This document shows positions 30,077 to 41,500 of a stretch of 64,000 nucleotides of DNA, one piece after another. Below the pieces are notes generated by a model, which was not told the origin of the DNA, made no database searches, and saw nothing but the letters and a program-made list of their open reading frames with translations. Positions within the stretch are counted from its first letter, which is position 1. Every line of letters starts with the position of its first letter. The DNA comes from Peronospora farinosa (lineage: Eukaryota > Oomycota > Peronosporomycetes > Peronosporales > Peronosporaceae), in NCBI GenBank assembly GCA_947646735.1, contig CANTFK010000716.1, positions 1-64,000 on the forward strand, written 5' to 3'. The position numbers were made by a program, and so were the translations under genes.

Positions 30077-31067
30077 ATGGAGAATCAAAATCACCTCTCT
30101 GAGGCACAACGACTCGCCTTAGATAAATTATCTGCGTTCGTCGGGCCCGATCAAATCGAGGCCCTTTTGGCCCAAGGCCCCAAGTTCTAAATGCTCGTCT
30201 TGAGGCCTTTATGCGCTATGAGGCAACGCTCCTCGGGCAGGTCCATGACCAGGCAGCGTCAGCTGCGCCTATACAGTACATTCCAGTACCTGTGCCCGAT
30301 GCAGAGCCAAAGGCTCGCCCACTTGTTTTAAACGTAAAGACCTTCGAGGGGAAGGAGGAAGAAAATCTTCTCCTCTGGATCCGAGAAGTTGAAATGGCAA
30401 TGGATGCCGCCATGCTTGTATCCGATAAGCAATGAGTTGGCCTGTCCATATATAAGCTCTGTGGAAGATCTATAGAGTGGGATCTAACGAGCGATGTCTC
30501 TGTAAATGCTGCATTCCCCACATGGGAAATGCTAAAAAAGCAATCAACTTGCGTGTTTGCACCGCCTAATCAGGCTTATCGCGTGCTCTTACGCTTCTTA
30601 GCTACCCGACAGGGTAAGAAAGAATTGTCGGACTATGTCCAAGAGTTACGAACTCTCATTGCTGCTATGCAGCAGGACCCTCTGGCAGAGGAAGTCCGAG
30701 TAATCATTTTTTATGGAAGGACTTCGTATTGGGGTCGCCAGGACGAAAGTTTTCCGTGTCCAGCCTTCGACTTTCATAGAGGCAGTAAGCGGCTAAATTT
30801 AATTTTAAAACTGCTCGATATGGTCTGCCATGGTATAATCCAAATGCCTCTAACAGGGCGGAACCCATGGACCTCAGCCATGCTGAAGAAGCTGAGCTTC
30901 AAGCTGCAGAGCAGCAAAATAAAATCCGTAGATGTTACATGTGCGGAAGCACTAGGCACCTCCGCCCTAGCTGTCCGCTGCAAAAGCAACGTTCAAATCG
31001 GCAAAGCCGAAACCCTGCTCCTAGCCAAAAGGCGAGCACCGCAGGGGAAAACGTCAGCTCCCAGTAG
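30077..31067 (+). pseudogene. gag: Gag, element 2 (broken)
   Basis: ATG at 30077 begins [18 protein letters not shown]. The frame shifts near 30190, has a TGA at 30433-30435 and shifts again near 30750-30870. Recognisable parts are the gag core (FLATRQGKKELSDYVQELR) and the CCHC knuckle CYMCGSTRHLRPSC. The C-terminal frame ends at TAG 31065-31067. An imperfect hairpin, CCCAGTAGG with CCTAATGGG, encloses this stop as in element 1. Confidence 0.85.
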
Positions 31068-34000
31068 GTGCGGGGCGCCCTAATGGGAAAAAACTTAGTT
31101 CTGTTGGATCTTTAGGAGGTAAAGGTAAACAGGGCTTAGCCCCAGGTGGTTCTGTGGATGCTTCCATAGAACAAAATTACAAGCCAGGCTTGTTGGTTGT
31201 GTCGGCAACCGTTAAGGGTTTTGAGAAACCATGGTCAATTTTAATTGACTCAGGGGCGTCAGGTAATTATGTCCGACGTCGTTCCCTTGAATGGAGTCAG
31301 CGGCATGATGAGGTGCTAAAAGCACAAGAGGGTGACAGTATAACCGTGCGTCTCGCAACAGGTGTACGTGTTACCGTTCCTATAGTTCCGTTGAACTTAG
31401 GTGTGAAGTTCTTAGACTTCAATAGCGTTGAACGCTGTCTTGTCCTAGATTTGGACTCGAGATATGATCTCATTCTCGGTGGAACGCCATGAGCCATGGA
31501 TCGATTGGAGATCCAAAACATTAGGCGCAACGCGCAATGTTCCTAGCGAAGCTTTGGAGAGTCATGAACCTACCTTCGCTAGAAAACAAAAGTGCTATTG
31601 GCGCGAGCCATTAACTGATTCCGTTAGTGTGCTGGACATTGTAGTGTCTGAGTTAATAAACTCCAATGTCAACAATAATAGTGTCGAGCAGAGCTCAATG
31701 ACATCTAGTGGAACGGCACGTACTCCGTTGAGTGACACTCAAAGTAATATTGAGACACTGGATGTCGGTAATGACATCGGCTCTCGTATAGAGCGAGTAA
31801 AGATCGATGACCTTGTTAGTGGTGTCATCTGTAATAGTGACTCACTGGATGTCGATACTGACATCGGCTCTCGTATAGGGCAGGTCAAGGTCAAGGGATC
31901 TGTTGACCTTGTGGATGATGGTATCTCAAGTACGTTGAAGAGTACGGTCTCGTCAATGAGACGGCAGCGTCGCCAGATGGCGGCTGCGAGACGCAAAGCG
32001 TCTGTTTTATCGCATAATAATGTCAGTGACCAGTTGTACACCCTGGTCAACGGAGTGACAGGTGATGTAGATGGTGAGGTTGACCTTGAGACCCTCCCAT
32101 CATTAAATGCTCTTTTAGAGCTAGACGAAATGTCTGTGGATGAATTTCATCAGGCCTTGAAGGCAGGTGCTCTATCCAATATGGTGGTCATTCGACCTAA
32201 CCTCGAGCTGAACTCATCCTCGCTTGTCGATGAGACAGTCCTTGAAGATACAAAAGCGGCACTGAGTGCACGTAGTGGGGCATCTATTCTGAAAGACCCT
32301 TTAGATCCCTACCATCCTTTAGTTAAGGAATTCCAGGATGTGGTGTGTCACGATCCACCGTCGGTTCTACCACCTGATAAGGGTGTACGTCATGAAATTG
32401 ACTTGGTTCCCAGAACCAAATACTGTGTACACGGCAGTGGCCTTTGCCCAAAGAACAGTGTGACGTCATTGACGAGTTCTTTCGTGCAAAGCACGCGGCG
32501 GGCATGGTGCGTGAGAGTAAATCTCCGCACTCGACACCCACTTTCTGTGTTAAGAAACCAAATGGTAAATGGCGTATCGCTCATGCTTATAATAAGCTCA
32601 ATGCGGCCACTATACCTGCACAGACACCGTTACCTAGAAAGGATGTTCTTTAGAACAATATGGTCGATTGTACCATGTACAGTGCGCTCGACTTAGTCGA
32701 TGGATATTACCAATTGCTCATGCGAGCTAGTGATATTCCACTTACTGCTGTTAGCACTCCGAGCGGTATGCTCTGGGAGTGGTTAGTGATGCCCCAGGGG
32801 CTATCTAATGCTCCGGCTACATTTAACCGTTTGGTGACGCAATTGTTTCGACCCCATCGAAGTTATGCACAGACGTATTTTGATGACATTTTTGTCCATA
32901 GCCGAGCTGAACATGGGCGGTCAGATATTGAGAACCATAATGTTCATTTACGAGCAGTGCTCGAGTGCATGCGCACTAATAAATTATATGCTAATGCATC
33001 TTCGGGGCCGAAGAGATTCCCTTTCTAGGGTGCTGCATTGGGAAGCGAGGCCTCCGAGCGGATCCCGCTAAGGTCAAAGTCATAGTCGATTAGCCTGTTC
33101 CACAGTCTTAGAAGGACTTGCGTAAATGGCTTGGCCTTGCCGATTACTTACACAAGTATAGCGAAAAATACGCTGACATGGCTCGGCCATTATCCAATTT
33201 ACTAAAGAAGGATGTGGAATGGTGTTGGCACGCCAAATACGAAAGGTGCTCTCAAGCGGTGAAGGCGAGCCTTCTACATGCTCCTATTTTGGCTTTGCCA
33301 GACCCTGATCGACCGTTTAGCGTCGTCTGTTACACGTCGGATTTTGCCATTGGAAGTGCTATGATACAAACAGATGATGAAGGCCGTGAGCGTGTGATCG
33401 CTTTTGAATCTCGCCAGCTGAAAGCTGCAGAAAAGAACTTTTATTTCATGACAAAGAACTACTTGCGATTAAGTATGCCCTGTTCAAATTCAGAACTCAT
33501 CTGCTTGGATCGAAGCCTTTTCTGATCTATACTGATCATGCGTATTTACGCACTTCGACTCAGTGGCCTCATCTCTCGCAGAGAATGGCCAGATGGCTGT
33601 CATTCTTTGCCGAATATAACTTCGAGGTGAAATATAAGCCAGGCAAGCAAAATGCTTTGGCTGATGCGTTGTCACGCAGACCTTACTATGAGCTTGGTCA
33701 TGTTACTACGTTGTCGTCTTCTATCATTGATATCATTCGTACGGCGTATGCTAAAGATGATCACTGTATAGCGTTGCTACATGCTCTTGGCAGTGATGAG
33801 TTTAAAGACTCGGACATTAAATTGTCGGCAAGATTACGTGCGAGCCTCCATCGATATTCTATCGATCAGGGGCTGTTGTACTATCGTACAGATGTGGTGG
33901 ATTCTCCGCTTATTGTGGTTCCTCATGACGAGGACCTGAAGTATCGTATCCTCTATGAGGTACATGACACCGCCATCGGTGGTCATTTGAGTCGTGAAAA

Positions 34001-35492
34001 GACCTATGGGGCAGTATGCCAAGGTTATTGGTGGCCCAAATTATACAAATGGGTGAGCACATATGTGCGTACGTGTGAAACGTGTCAACGGGTGAAATTA
34101 TCGCCCCATTCGGCAGCGCCGCTGGATAGTTTGCCTATTCCCACTGGATGCTGAGAGTCCATTAGTATGGATTTTGTATTTGGCCTACTGAAAGATTCGC
34201 ACGGCAATACAGGTATTGTGGTCTTTGTGGACCGTTTGAGCAAGATGGCTCACTTAGCGGCTGTCCCAGAATCGATCGATGGTGTTGGTACAGCAGAGCT
34301 GTTTATCGACTGAGTGTTTCGCCAACATGGCTTGCCAGTGGCAATTGTTTCTGATCGTGATTTTCGTTTTACGAGTAAATTTTGGAAGTCCGTCTTTCAG
34401 GTGCTGGCCACACGTTTGGACATGTCCACAGCGGATTATCCGCAGGCCGATGGTCAAACTGAACGCGTGAATCGCGTTGTTGAAGATATCCTACGCAGCG
34501 TTTGTGCTGAAACACCTAAGCGATGGAGCGCTATGCTCCCTGTAGTTGAGTTTGCACTCAATAATTCCGTGCACGCCTCTACCGGCTACACTCCGTTCTA
34601 TGTGAATGGCATTACACACCCACGCGTTCCGTTAACGCTACCACCGAGTGGTTCAGGGCTTGGTGGGGGAGGGGTTGCCGATCGGCTTGCTGATGTCAGT
34701 CCTAATACTGTTAGGAAACAGGTAAATGCGTTTCTCGCAACGCGACTAAATGTCTTACGACATGTGCAAGATGCAATGGCTGATAGTCAAGATAAACAAA
34801 AGGAATATGCAGATGCGAAAGGCAGAGGTTGTATTAATGATTATGAGGTCGGAGACCAAGTATTATTAAATGCTAAAAATCTACCTACCAATGTAGTATC
34901 CTTTGTCTTTAAGACGAAGTTGCGCCCGCGCTTTATCGGAACCTTTAAGGTCATTGCCAAGAAAGGCACAGCGTATACGCTTAACTTGCCGCGCAAATTG
35001 CGTACACATCCTGTGTTCTATGTCGGCATGCTCAAAAGGTATCGGGATCCGTCCCAAGTAAACATTAAGGCGCTCGCGCCGAGCCCATTGGCATTGTCAC
35101 GGGACGAAGCATCTGCGCCAACAGGTCAAGCTGACCCTGCAGTCGGGTCCGACTCTCTTCCAGGGACTCAAGCCGGGAGTTCATCGTCTGCCTCTCTTCA
35201 CGAAGGGACCGCACCTCTTGAACAAGCACGGCATGAGCTTGTGCCGATACACCGGCCTCCTCCGGCTTTGCTCGATGCGCAGGGGAACCTACAGTTCCAT
35301 GTGGAGCGTCTACCGCAGAAGCGTCGCCGCCATGGTCAAAACCAGTATCTGGTAAATTGGCGGGGTTATCCCGAGTCGTGGAACTCATGGAAGTTTGAGA
35401 CTCCCCTTCGGCAGGACTGCCCATACGCCGTGGACGTTTTTGAGCGTCGTGCGCAGGGTCAGCCTGTTGGCGCTGACGCTTCTCACCAGTAA
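31060..35492 (+). pseudogene. pol: Pol, element 2 (broken)
   Basis: It is read in the -1 frame relative to gag. The protease has LIDSGASGNYV at about 31240. RT ([40 protein letters not shown]) is followed by RNase H (FTVV-like FSVVCYTSDFAIGS), the integrase H2C2 finger (YEVHDTAIGGHLSREK, CETCQRVK), the DDE core (YPQADGQTERVNR) and a chromodomain-like end (YLVNWRGYPESWNSW). Breaks include shifts near 31490 and 32430, stops at 32651, 33027 and 34152, and a TGA at 34311. A purine tract lies at 34661. Confidence 0.9.
34661..34673 (+). promoter_or_regulatory. Candidate central polypurine tract, element 2
   Basis: TGGTGGGGGAGGG occurs here and again at 36433-36445, directly next to the 3' LTR. It is about two thirds along the element and at the same pol position as the tract in element 1. 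Confidence 0.55.
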
Positions 35493-36340
35493 TGGTGAGG
35501 GTAGGCGGGTTAGCGACCTCGGGCTGTCGTGGACTCGCGGCTACAGGGGTAGCCTAAACATTGGGATGCTGGGTAGCAGACGCATAATGCGTTCGTTGGG
35601 ATTTCAATTTTCCCCGGGCCTTCAATTTACCGTAATCGTAACGCATCTTCCGCTCGAGTCGAACATCTACCACATCGGCACTTGCCCGTAGGGCCCACAT
35701 GCTGCTTAAACGTCGCGCATAATGCGCCCAGCGGCTGAAAGCCGTGTCTTCTTCGTCCTCGGTTTCCCCCGCGAACAGAAGGATGGAAACACCCTTTATG
35801 GGAGGAACTGGCGCACCGCGCACTTGCCTGTTAAGGTGTGCCAAGTATTGGCTTTGTGTAGTAATGTGGGGTTCCAGATATCGTTGTCGAAGTGCCGTGC
35901 GCGTGGCAACATCCTCAGGTGAAATGGCCTCAGGCCCAATGGTCCAGCCAGAAAGGGAATGCCCAGATGCTTCCTTTAGGCGTTCTTCCACCGTAGGTGG
36001 TTTGAACCTGTACTGTCGGTGGTCCTGAATCCTCACCATACTCTTCGTCCGGCGCTTGGCACCTTCCTCTTGGTCAATGGTCTGCTGCTGTTGTTCGTCG
36101 AGTGCGCCGTTGACGATAGGTCAGGCGGGTCACGTAACGCTGTTAGCGCATCTGCAGCACCACTTTCAGGGAACGGATTTGGTGCATGACTAGTGTCATC
36201 TTCACCCGTGAGGGTGGCTAAAGAGACCCATCGGGTTTCACAGAGACGGTGTCACTTTCGTAATCAACCGCTTCATCAAGGTCGCCTTCAATGGTGTCCC
36301 GTGGAGTCGTGTTACTCACTGCCAGGAGGCGTCATGTTAT
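35065..36340 (-). pseudogene. Antisense coding region of element 2
   Basis: Minus-strand frames include an acidic start (DTIEGDLDEAVDYESDTV, from about 36320), a 161-codon stretch 36039-35554 (FKPPTVEERLKEASGHSL, DEEDTAFSRWAHYARRL) and a 119-codon stretch 35424-35065 that ends in a coiled coil (VQEVRSLREERQTMNSRLE). Stops and frameshifts separate them. The last part overlaps pol (to 35492) on the opposite strand. The order acidic/Ser-rich start, charged middle and terminal coiled coil matches family 1, though no residue-level match was found. Confidence 0.5.
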
Positions 36341-36432
36341 GTGCCGTGAACAAACCGTAAGGTTTTAACGTTCGCTTAAGCACTACCTCTAAGAGGAAAA
36401 ATGTCGAGTGACATTCTATGGGAACGTCAGTC

Positions 36433-36445
36433 TGGTGGGGGAGGG
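36433..36445 (+). promoter_or_regulatory. Polypurine tract of element 2
   Basis: TGGTGGGGGAGGG abuts the 3' LTR start at 36446 and is the expected plus-strand primer. Confidence 0.8.
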
Positions 36446-37075
36446 TGTAACGGGGTTACACGACGGTTGTAGCGTCTTTCCGAGAGTTTACGGTTAAACT
36501 CCCCTTTGTATTGCATATAATGCACTATGATACTTCTCTTTAGAGAGGTATTAAGTATAAACGTGAAAGATACGGTATTCGGTAATACCGTATCTTATCG
36601 ATTAGGATTCGATAAAACAATAATGCTGTACTAAGTACATCATACACAGATGTTGAGACGATACGTCGTTCAATAGCAAAGTCTGCATATAATAATTACT
36701 ATTATCGTAATTAATCTACTTAGAGTAGCACTATTCATAAAATCTTAAAGCATAAATAAAATCAGTACTCATTTTGAGTTTAAGATCGCAAGTCGCTCTG
36801 ACTTGATCTCTTGTGCACTTCGTGCGTTGGTTCTCTGAACCTCTACGCTTCTAGCTTGTTCTTGCACTCTATGCGTTGGTCTCTGAGCCTTAAGCTTATT
36901 GCTTGACTGACTAAAAGTCTCTTTCCTCGTTCCGTAGAACAGGGTGCTTTAAGTCGTTTAATTAGTTCCTTAGAACTAAGTGGCTTTTTGCCTTAACTCT
37001 ATTTAGTTCTCTAGAAATAAGAGGCTTCCAGCCTAAAGTCTTCCTCTGGCTAAAGAGCTGTGCAGCTCCGCTACA
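36446..37075 (+). repeat. 3' LTR of element 2
   Basis: It is 630 bp and about 99% identical to the 5' LTR. It ends GCTACA and is followed directly by GTCGCGTATC, which is internal family-1 LTR sequence. Confidence 0.92.
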
Positions 37076-37413
37076 GTCGCGTATCGGATCTATACATATA
37101 TAAATAGCCAATCAGTAGTATTATTTAATTTAATTATAATATATTAGATATGGCTTAGTCTCGAATTTGCTTAAACAAACGCACCACGCACGAGAAGCTG
37201 AAAAGCTTTTGCGTGACGTCCGTGCTTTAGTGTTAAGAAGTTCGTTGCACTCTCGCTAAAGCGAGAGGCAACTGGTGGTACGACTGCTTAAGTAGTCGAC
37301 CAACCTCCCAACCACCCTCGCACGCGAAGGTAAGACGGTATAACCGCTTCCTCGCTTGTGCATAAGGTGTGTGCTCGTAGCACGATGCAACTTCGTAGAA
37401 GTGCCCGTCTACA
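37076..37413 (+). repeat. Truncated 5' LTR of element 3
   Basis: It matches the 3' half of the family-1 LTR from GTCGCGTATC to GTCTACA. The upstream half is absent. It is followed by the primer site TGGTAGCACTAGTAGTCC at 37416-37433. Confidence 0.88.
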
Positions 37414-37472
37414 CTTGGTAGCACTAGTAGTCCTTCCCACGACCCGTCTCTCTGAGCGTGCGTGTGGTTGAT

Positions 37473-38556
37473 ATGGTCCTTAATATGGACTGGAGTGACT
37501 TCCCTCACCTCTCCCAGCATCATAGGAAGTTGGCAGAGCATATGGCGCAGGGACTTGGTGAACAAGCCCTGGTCAACCTCTTGCGTTGTCCTCCTGAGCA
37601 ACATGTTGCTCAGTTGGAGCAATTTGAGGCGTTTGTGCTCGGACAGCGTAGAAACGCGTCCGAGGTAAACAGTCAAGCCACCGCTGAGTCCATCACTAAG
37701 ACTCAGGATGAGCTTAGGCTTGAGCAAGCACGTAATGAGGCGCTCAACAGGACTGTTGAGACGCTCTCTGCCCGGCCTGCTCAATTGAGGCCCATTCGGA
37801 TGGACCCTCCGAAGTTCGATGGAACTAGCCCTCACACGATTGTTCACTGGTTATTAGCAGTGGAGCAATGTGGAGTGGCGCAGCTCATCGAAGACGACAC
37901 CAGAATGGTGTCGTATGCCATGTCCAACTTGCGTGGCAAAGCTTCAGAGTGGGACTTACTCTGCGCTGATGTCTAATGCTGATGCATTTCCATCATGGAC
38001 GATCCTTAAGTCAAAGATTCGCGCCATGTATCAGCCGCTTAACAACGAAGTGTTGCTTATGGCGCGCTTCTTTGGAGCACGACAGGCGAAACGCTCTCTG
38101 CAAGAGTTTGTGCAGGAGATGCGTTCGCTGTCGGCGTCCATCAATGGGGAACAGATACCAGAGCGTATCGAGGTAGCCACGTTCATGAATGGACTTAGGC
38201 ATGGCCCATCGCGTCAGGCCCTTTTCAGAAAGGTGCCAGCGACGATGGAAGAGGCAATTGAGATTGCCTTAGTTGAGGAGCAATCCTACAACAGCGCCTC
38301 GGCGACAGCCTATTACAGGCCGTCGTCCGAGAAGTCGGATGCCACTCCTATGGAGTTAGGCAATGCAGATGTGATCTGCTACAAGTGCGGCAAGCGAGGC
38401 CATATGATGGCTCGCTGCTACGCCAAGGTAGCTGCTGGTGCTAAGGCAGCCAGCAAAAGGTCTCCCAGCCCGAAGGGAGGTGCGAAAAACCAGCGTGCAC
38501 GACGCACGGGTTCAGCACCTGCCCAAGATGGGTCGGGAAATGCGGGAGCGCAGTAG
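37473..38556 (+). pseudogene. gag: Gag, element 3 (frameshifted)
   Basis: It is colinear with element 1 gag and begins at the ATG of GATATGGTCC. A 1-bp gain near 37953 (GGGACTTACTC against GGGCATACTC) shifts the frame; the second half is open and includes CYKCGKRGHMMARC. It ends at TAG 38554-38556 inside the frameshift hairpin. Confidence 0.88.
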
Positions 38557-38574
38557 GGGCGGGATGCCCTACTG
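38535..38574 (+). promoter_or_regulatory. Predicted -1 frameshift signal, element 3
   Basis: The heptamer GGGAAAT (38535-38541) is followed by a 9-nt spacer and the 8-bp hairpin CAGTAGGG/CCCTACTG (38551-38558, 38567-38574). It is identical to element 1, and the pol frame entered at 38541 is open through the protease. Confidence 0.78.
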
Positions 38575-41500
38575 TCGCGGACTCTGAAGCTACCCCTAAG
38601 CTCAGAGTGATCGAACAAATGGGTAGCATAGTCCCTGAGGTTCCGAAAGGTCGGACCTCAACCCTTTTGGTCTATAGCGCTCGAGTACGAGGCTATGACC
38701 AAGTGATGACCCTTCTCGTGGATTCGGGTGCATCACAAAACTTTGTGAAACTCGCGGCTCTGAAAAAGAGTCTGGCGAGTTATGAGTCGCTTTGCCAGGA
38801 TGACAAGCGAGAAGAGGCGACCGTTCGCTTAGCGAACGATGTGCTCGTCAAATCGGAGGGAGTTCAAGTTGAACTCGCCTTCATTTTCAGTGACTTCTCT
38901 TGTAAAGAGAAGTTCACAGTGCTAGGTATGGAGAGTCCGTATGACCTCATCCTAGGCATGCCTTGGTTGGCTAAACACCAACCATGGATAGACTGGCGTA
39001 CACGCACAGTCGCTAGCTCTACGCAAGACACCGGAAAGGATGTGCTCTTGCGAGAGGCTTATGTAATTGATGCTGTGTCCAACACAGTCGAGGGTGCGAC
39101 GACGGTATGTCAATCGGCAACAGGAACTAGCCAGCTCGAAAGGAGTGGTGTAGGTGGAAGTGCCCTGGCAGAAAGCCAGGTGACACATATTCCTACCCAG
39201 GTCTAAAAGACTGGTGTAGTGAATGGGGCGATGACAGATAGTCATGGTTCAATAGTACTGCACAGAGCCGAGAGCCTGTGGCAGTTGATGGTGGGCTGAC
39301 AGGAAGTCAAGCGCCACAAGAACTGGCACAGAGCCATGAGCGTGGTGCGGTTGGAAGGAGCGCGTTGGATGAGATAGCAACGACACCTTCTTCCAGGCCA
39401 AAGGTCGTGGTCACTCCAACAGCAAGCACCAGACGTATTGAGAAGATTAAGGGCACGTCGAAACGAGTGACCCTGGATCAGTCTCGGTCCAAGAGGACGG
39501 ACCTACAAGCGAGTTGTTCGAGGCCGTCGAAGACTAAATGCCGGAGGCATCCTCAGTTGAGGTGCTCCAACCTGTTTTGGCATCTGCCGAGGAGATAGTA
39601 AATCTCTCGGAGATGACCTGGGATCTGTTCCTGTCCGAACTAAAGAAAGAAAAGATCCACGTGATGGTCGCACCAGTTCCAGAAGAGAACGTGGTGGAAA
39701 GTTCCTCGTAGTCCGCAATGGATGAGAGCGTCTTTGCCCTGAAACCGACAAGAAGAAACGGTTCGCTGCTCAAGACTGGGAAGCCTTGAAGGACAGCCCG
39801 TTCTATGATGTTCTGTGGAAACACCGTGATGTGTTTCCAGCAGAAGTGCCGAGCCGCCTACCGGCCGATAGGGGCATTAGGAACGAGATTGACCTGGAGC
39901 CTGGCACCAAGTATTGTGTGACCAGGCAATGGCCGTTGCCGAAGGAACAAGTCGATTACATCGATGAGTTCTTCGACAAGCGAGCCAAGGCGGGACATGT
40001 ACGTGAGAGCAAGTCGCCTCACTGCAGCCCGACCTTCTGTGTGCGTAAAGCAACGGGTGGATGGCGCGTGGTTCATGATTATAATAAGCTGAACACGGCC
40101 ACCATTCCGGCGCAAACGCCGATCCAGCGGAAAGATGTCTTGTTGAATTCCATGGGAAAGTCAACTATCTTTTCCGCGTTGGATCTGAAGGATGGCTACT
40201 ATCAGGTTCTCATGAGAGATACAGATGTAGCCAAAACGGCAGTAAGCACCCCAAGCGGTATGCTGTGGGAGTGGCTTGTGATGCCACAAGGGTTGCAACA
40301 TGCTCCAGCAACTTTCAACCGAGTGGCGGCTCACGTGATGCGTCAGCACCGTGCCTACGCGCCCCATTACTTTGACGATGTATTCGTGCATAGTAGGGCG
40401 GAAGAGGGTTTGAGCGCGATAGAGTCGCACAAGCATCATTTAGAAGCTGTGTTGCAGACTCTGGGTGACGCCCAATTATACGTGAACTTGCAAAAGTGCG
40501 TAATAAGGGTCCCCGAGATACCTGTGCTGGGCTGCATTGTTGTTGCACACGGTGTTCGAGCAGACCCAGAAAAGGTAAAGGCTATCAAGGAATGGCCAGT
40601 CCCACGTCATGTGAAGGATCTGCGCCAATTCCTTGGGCTCACTAATTACTTGCATAAGTACAGCAAGAATTATGCGGAGCAGACTAAGCCATTGTCTGCC
40701 CTTTTAAAAAAGGATACAGAATGGACTTGGTCAAAGGAGCAAGTTGATGCGTTCACTTCAGTGCAGCAAATCTTGAGAAGCACCGGTCTTGGCATTGCCA
40801 GGCGCGGATAAGCTCTTTAGCGTCGTCTGCGATGCAAGCAATTTTGCAATCGGCAGCTCGCTCATGCAGAAGGATGACAACGGCGTTGACCGTGTCATTT
40901 CTTATCAGTCTCGGCTTTTAAAAGCTGCCGAGCTGATTTACCCTGTGCATGACAAGGAGCTACTTTCAATTAAGTATGCCCTTGTTAAGTTTCGGGTGCA
41001 CCTCTTGGGCACCGAGCCTTTTGTGGATTTATAAGGATCACGCATCACTGCGGACCGCTATAAATTCACCGCACCTCTCGCCTAGGATGGCGAGATGGCT
41101 AACATTCTTCTCTGAATTTACTTTCAAAGTTGAATATAAGCCGGGTAAGTCGAATGTCTTGGCTGACGCGGTATCGCGCATACCAGACTTCGAGGCAAGA
41201 CACCAGGAAAGTGTGTCTCGTGCGAAAGCACAAGTTGATTCGTCAACATTGGCAGCCATGAAGGCGTACCATGTGACGAGCTCAATGGCCTCCGATATCA
41301 AGGAGTGTTACAGTCAGGACGAACATTGTCGCCTGCTGTTGGATCATTTTGGTGGACGAAAGGTTACCCTTCCGTCGCACCTCAAAGCGAAACTAAATCG
41401 CTTTAGTTACAGTGATGGCCTGCTATGGCATCAACTGTCACCCTGTGATCCCTTGAGAATCTATGTCCCTCATGACACAGATCTCAAGCTGATGATACTC

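Larger units (their letters stand above)
29387..37075 (+). mobile_element. Ty3/gypsy element 2 (second LTR family)
   Basis: Two 630-bp LTRs with about five differences enclose gag, pol, an antisense coding region and a polypurine tract. Left of the element is a LINE fragment (CAGGT before the LTR); right of it is the interior of a family-1 LTR (GTCGC), so there is no target duplication. The coding regions contain many stops and shifts despite the near-identical LTRs. Confidence 0.93.
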
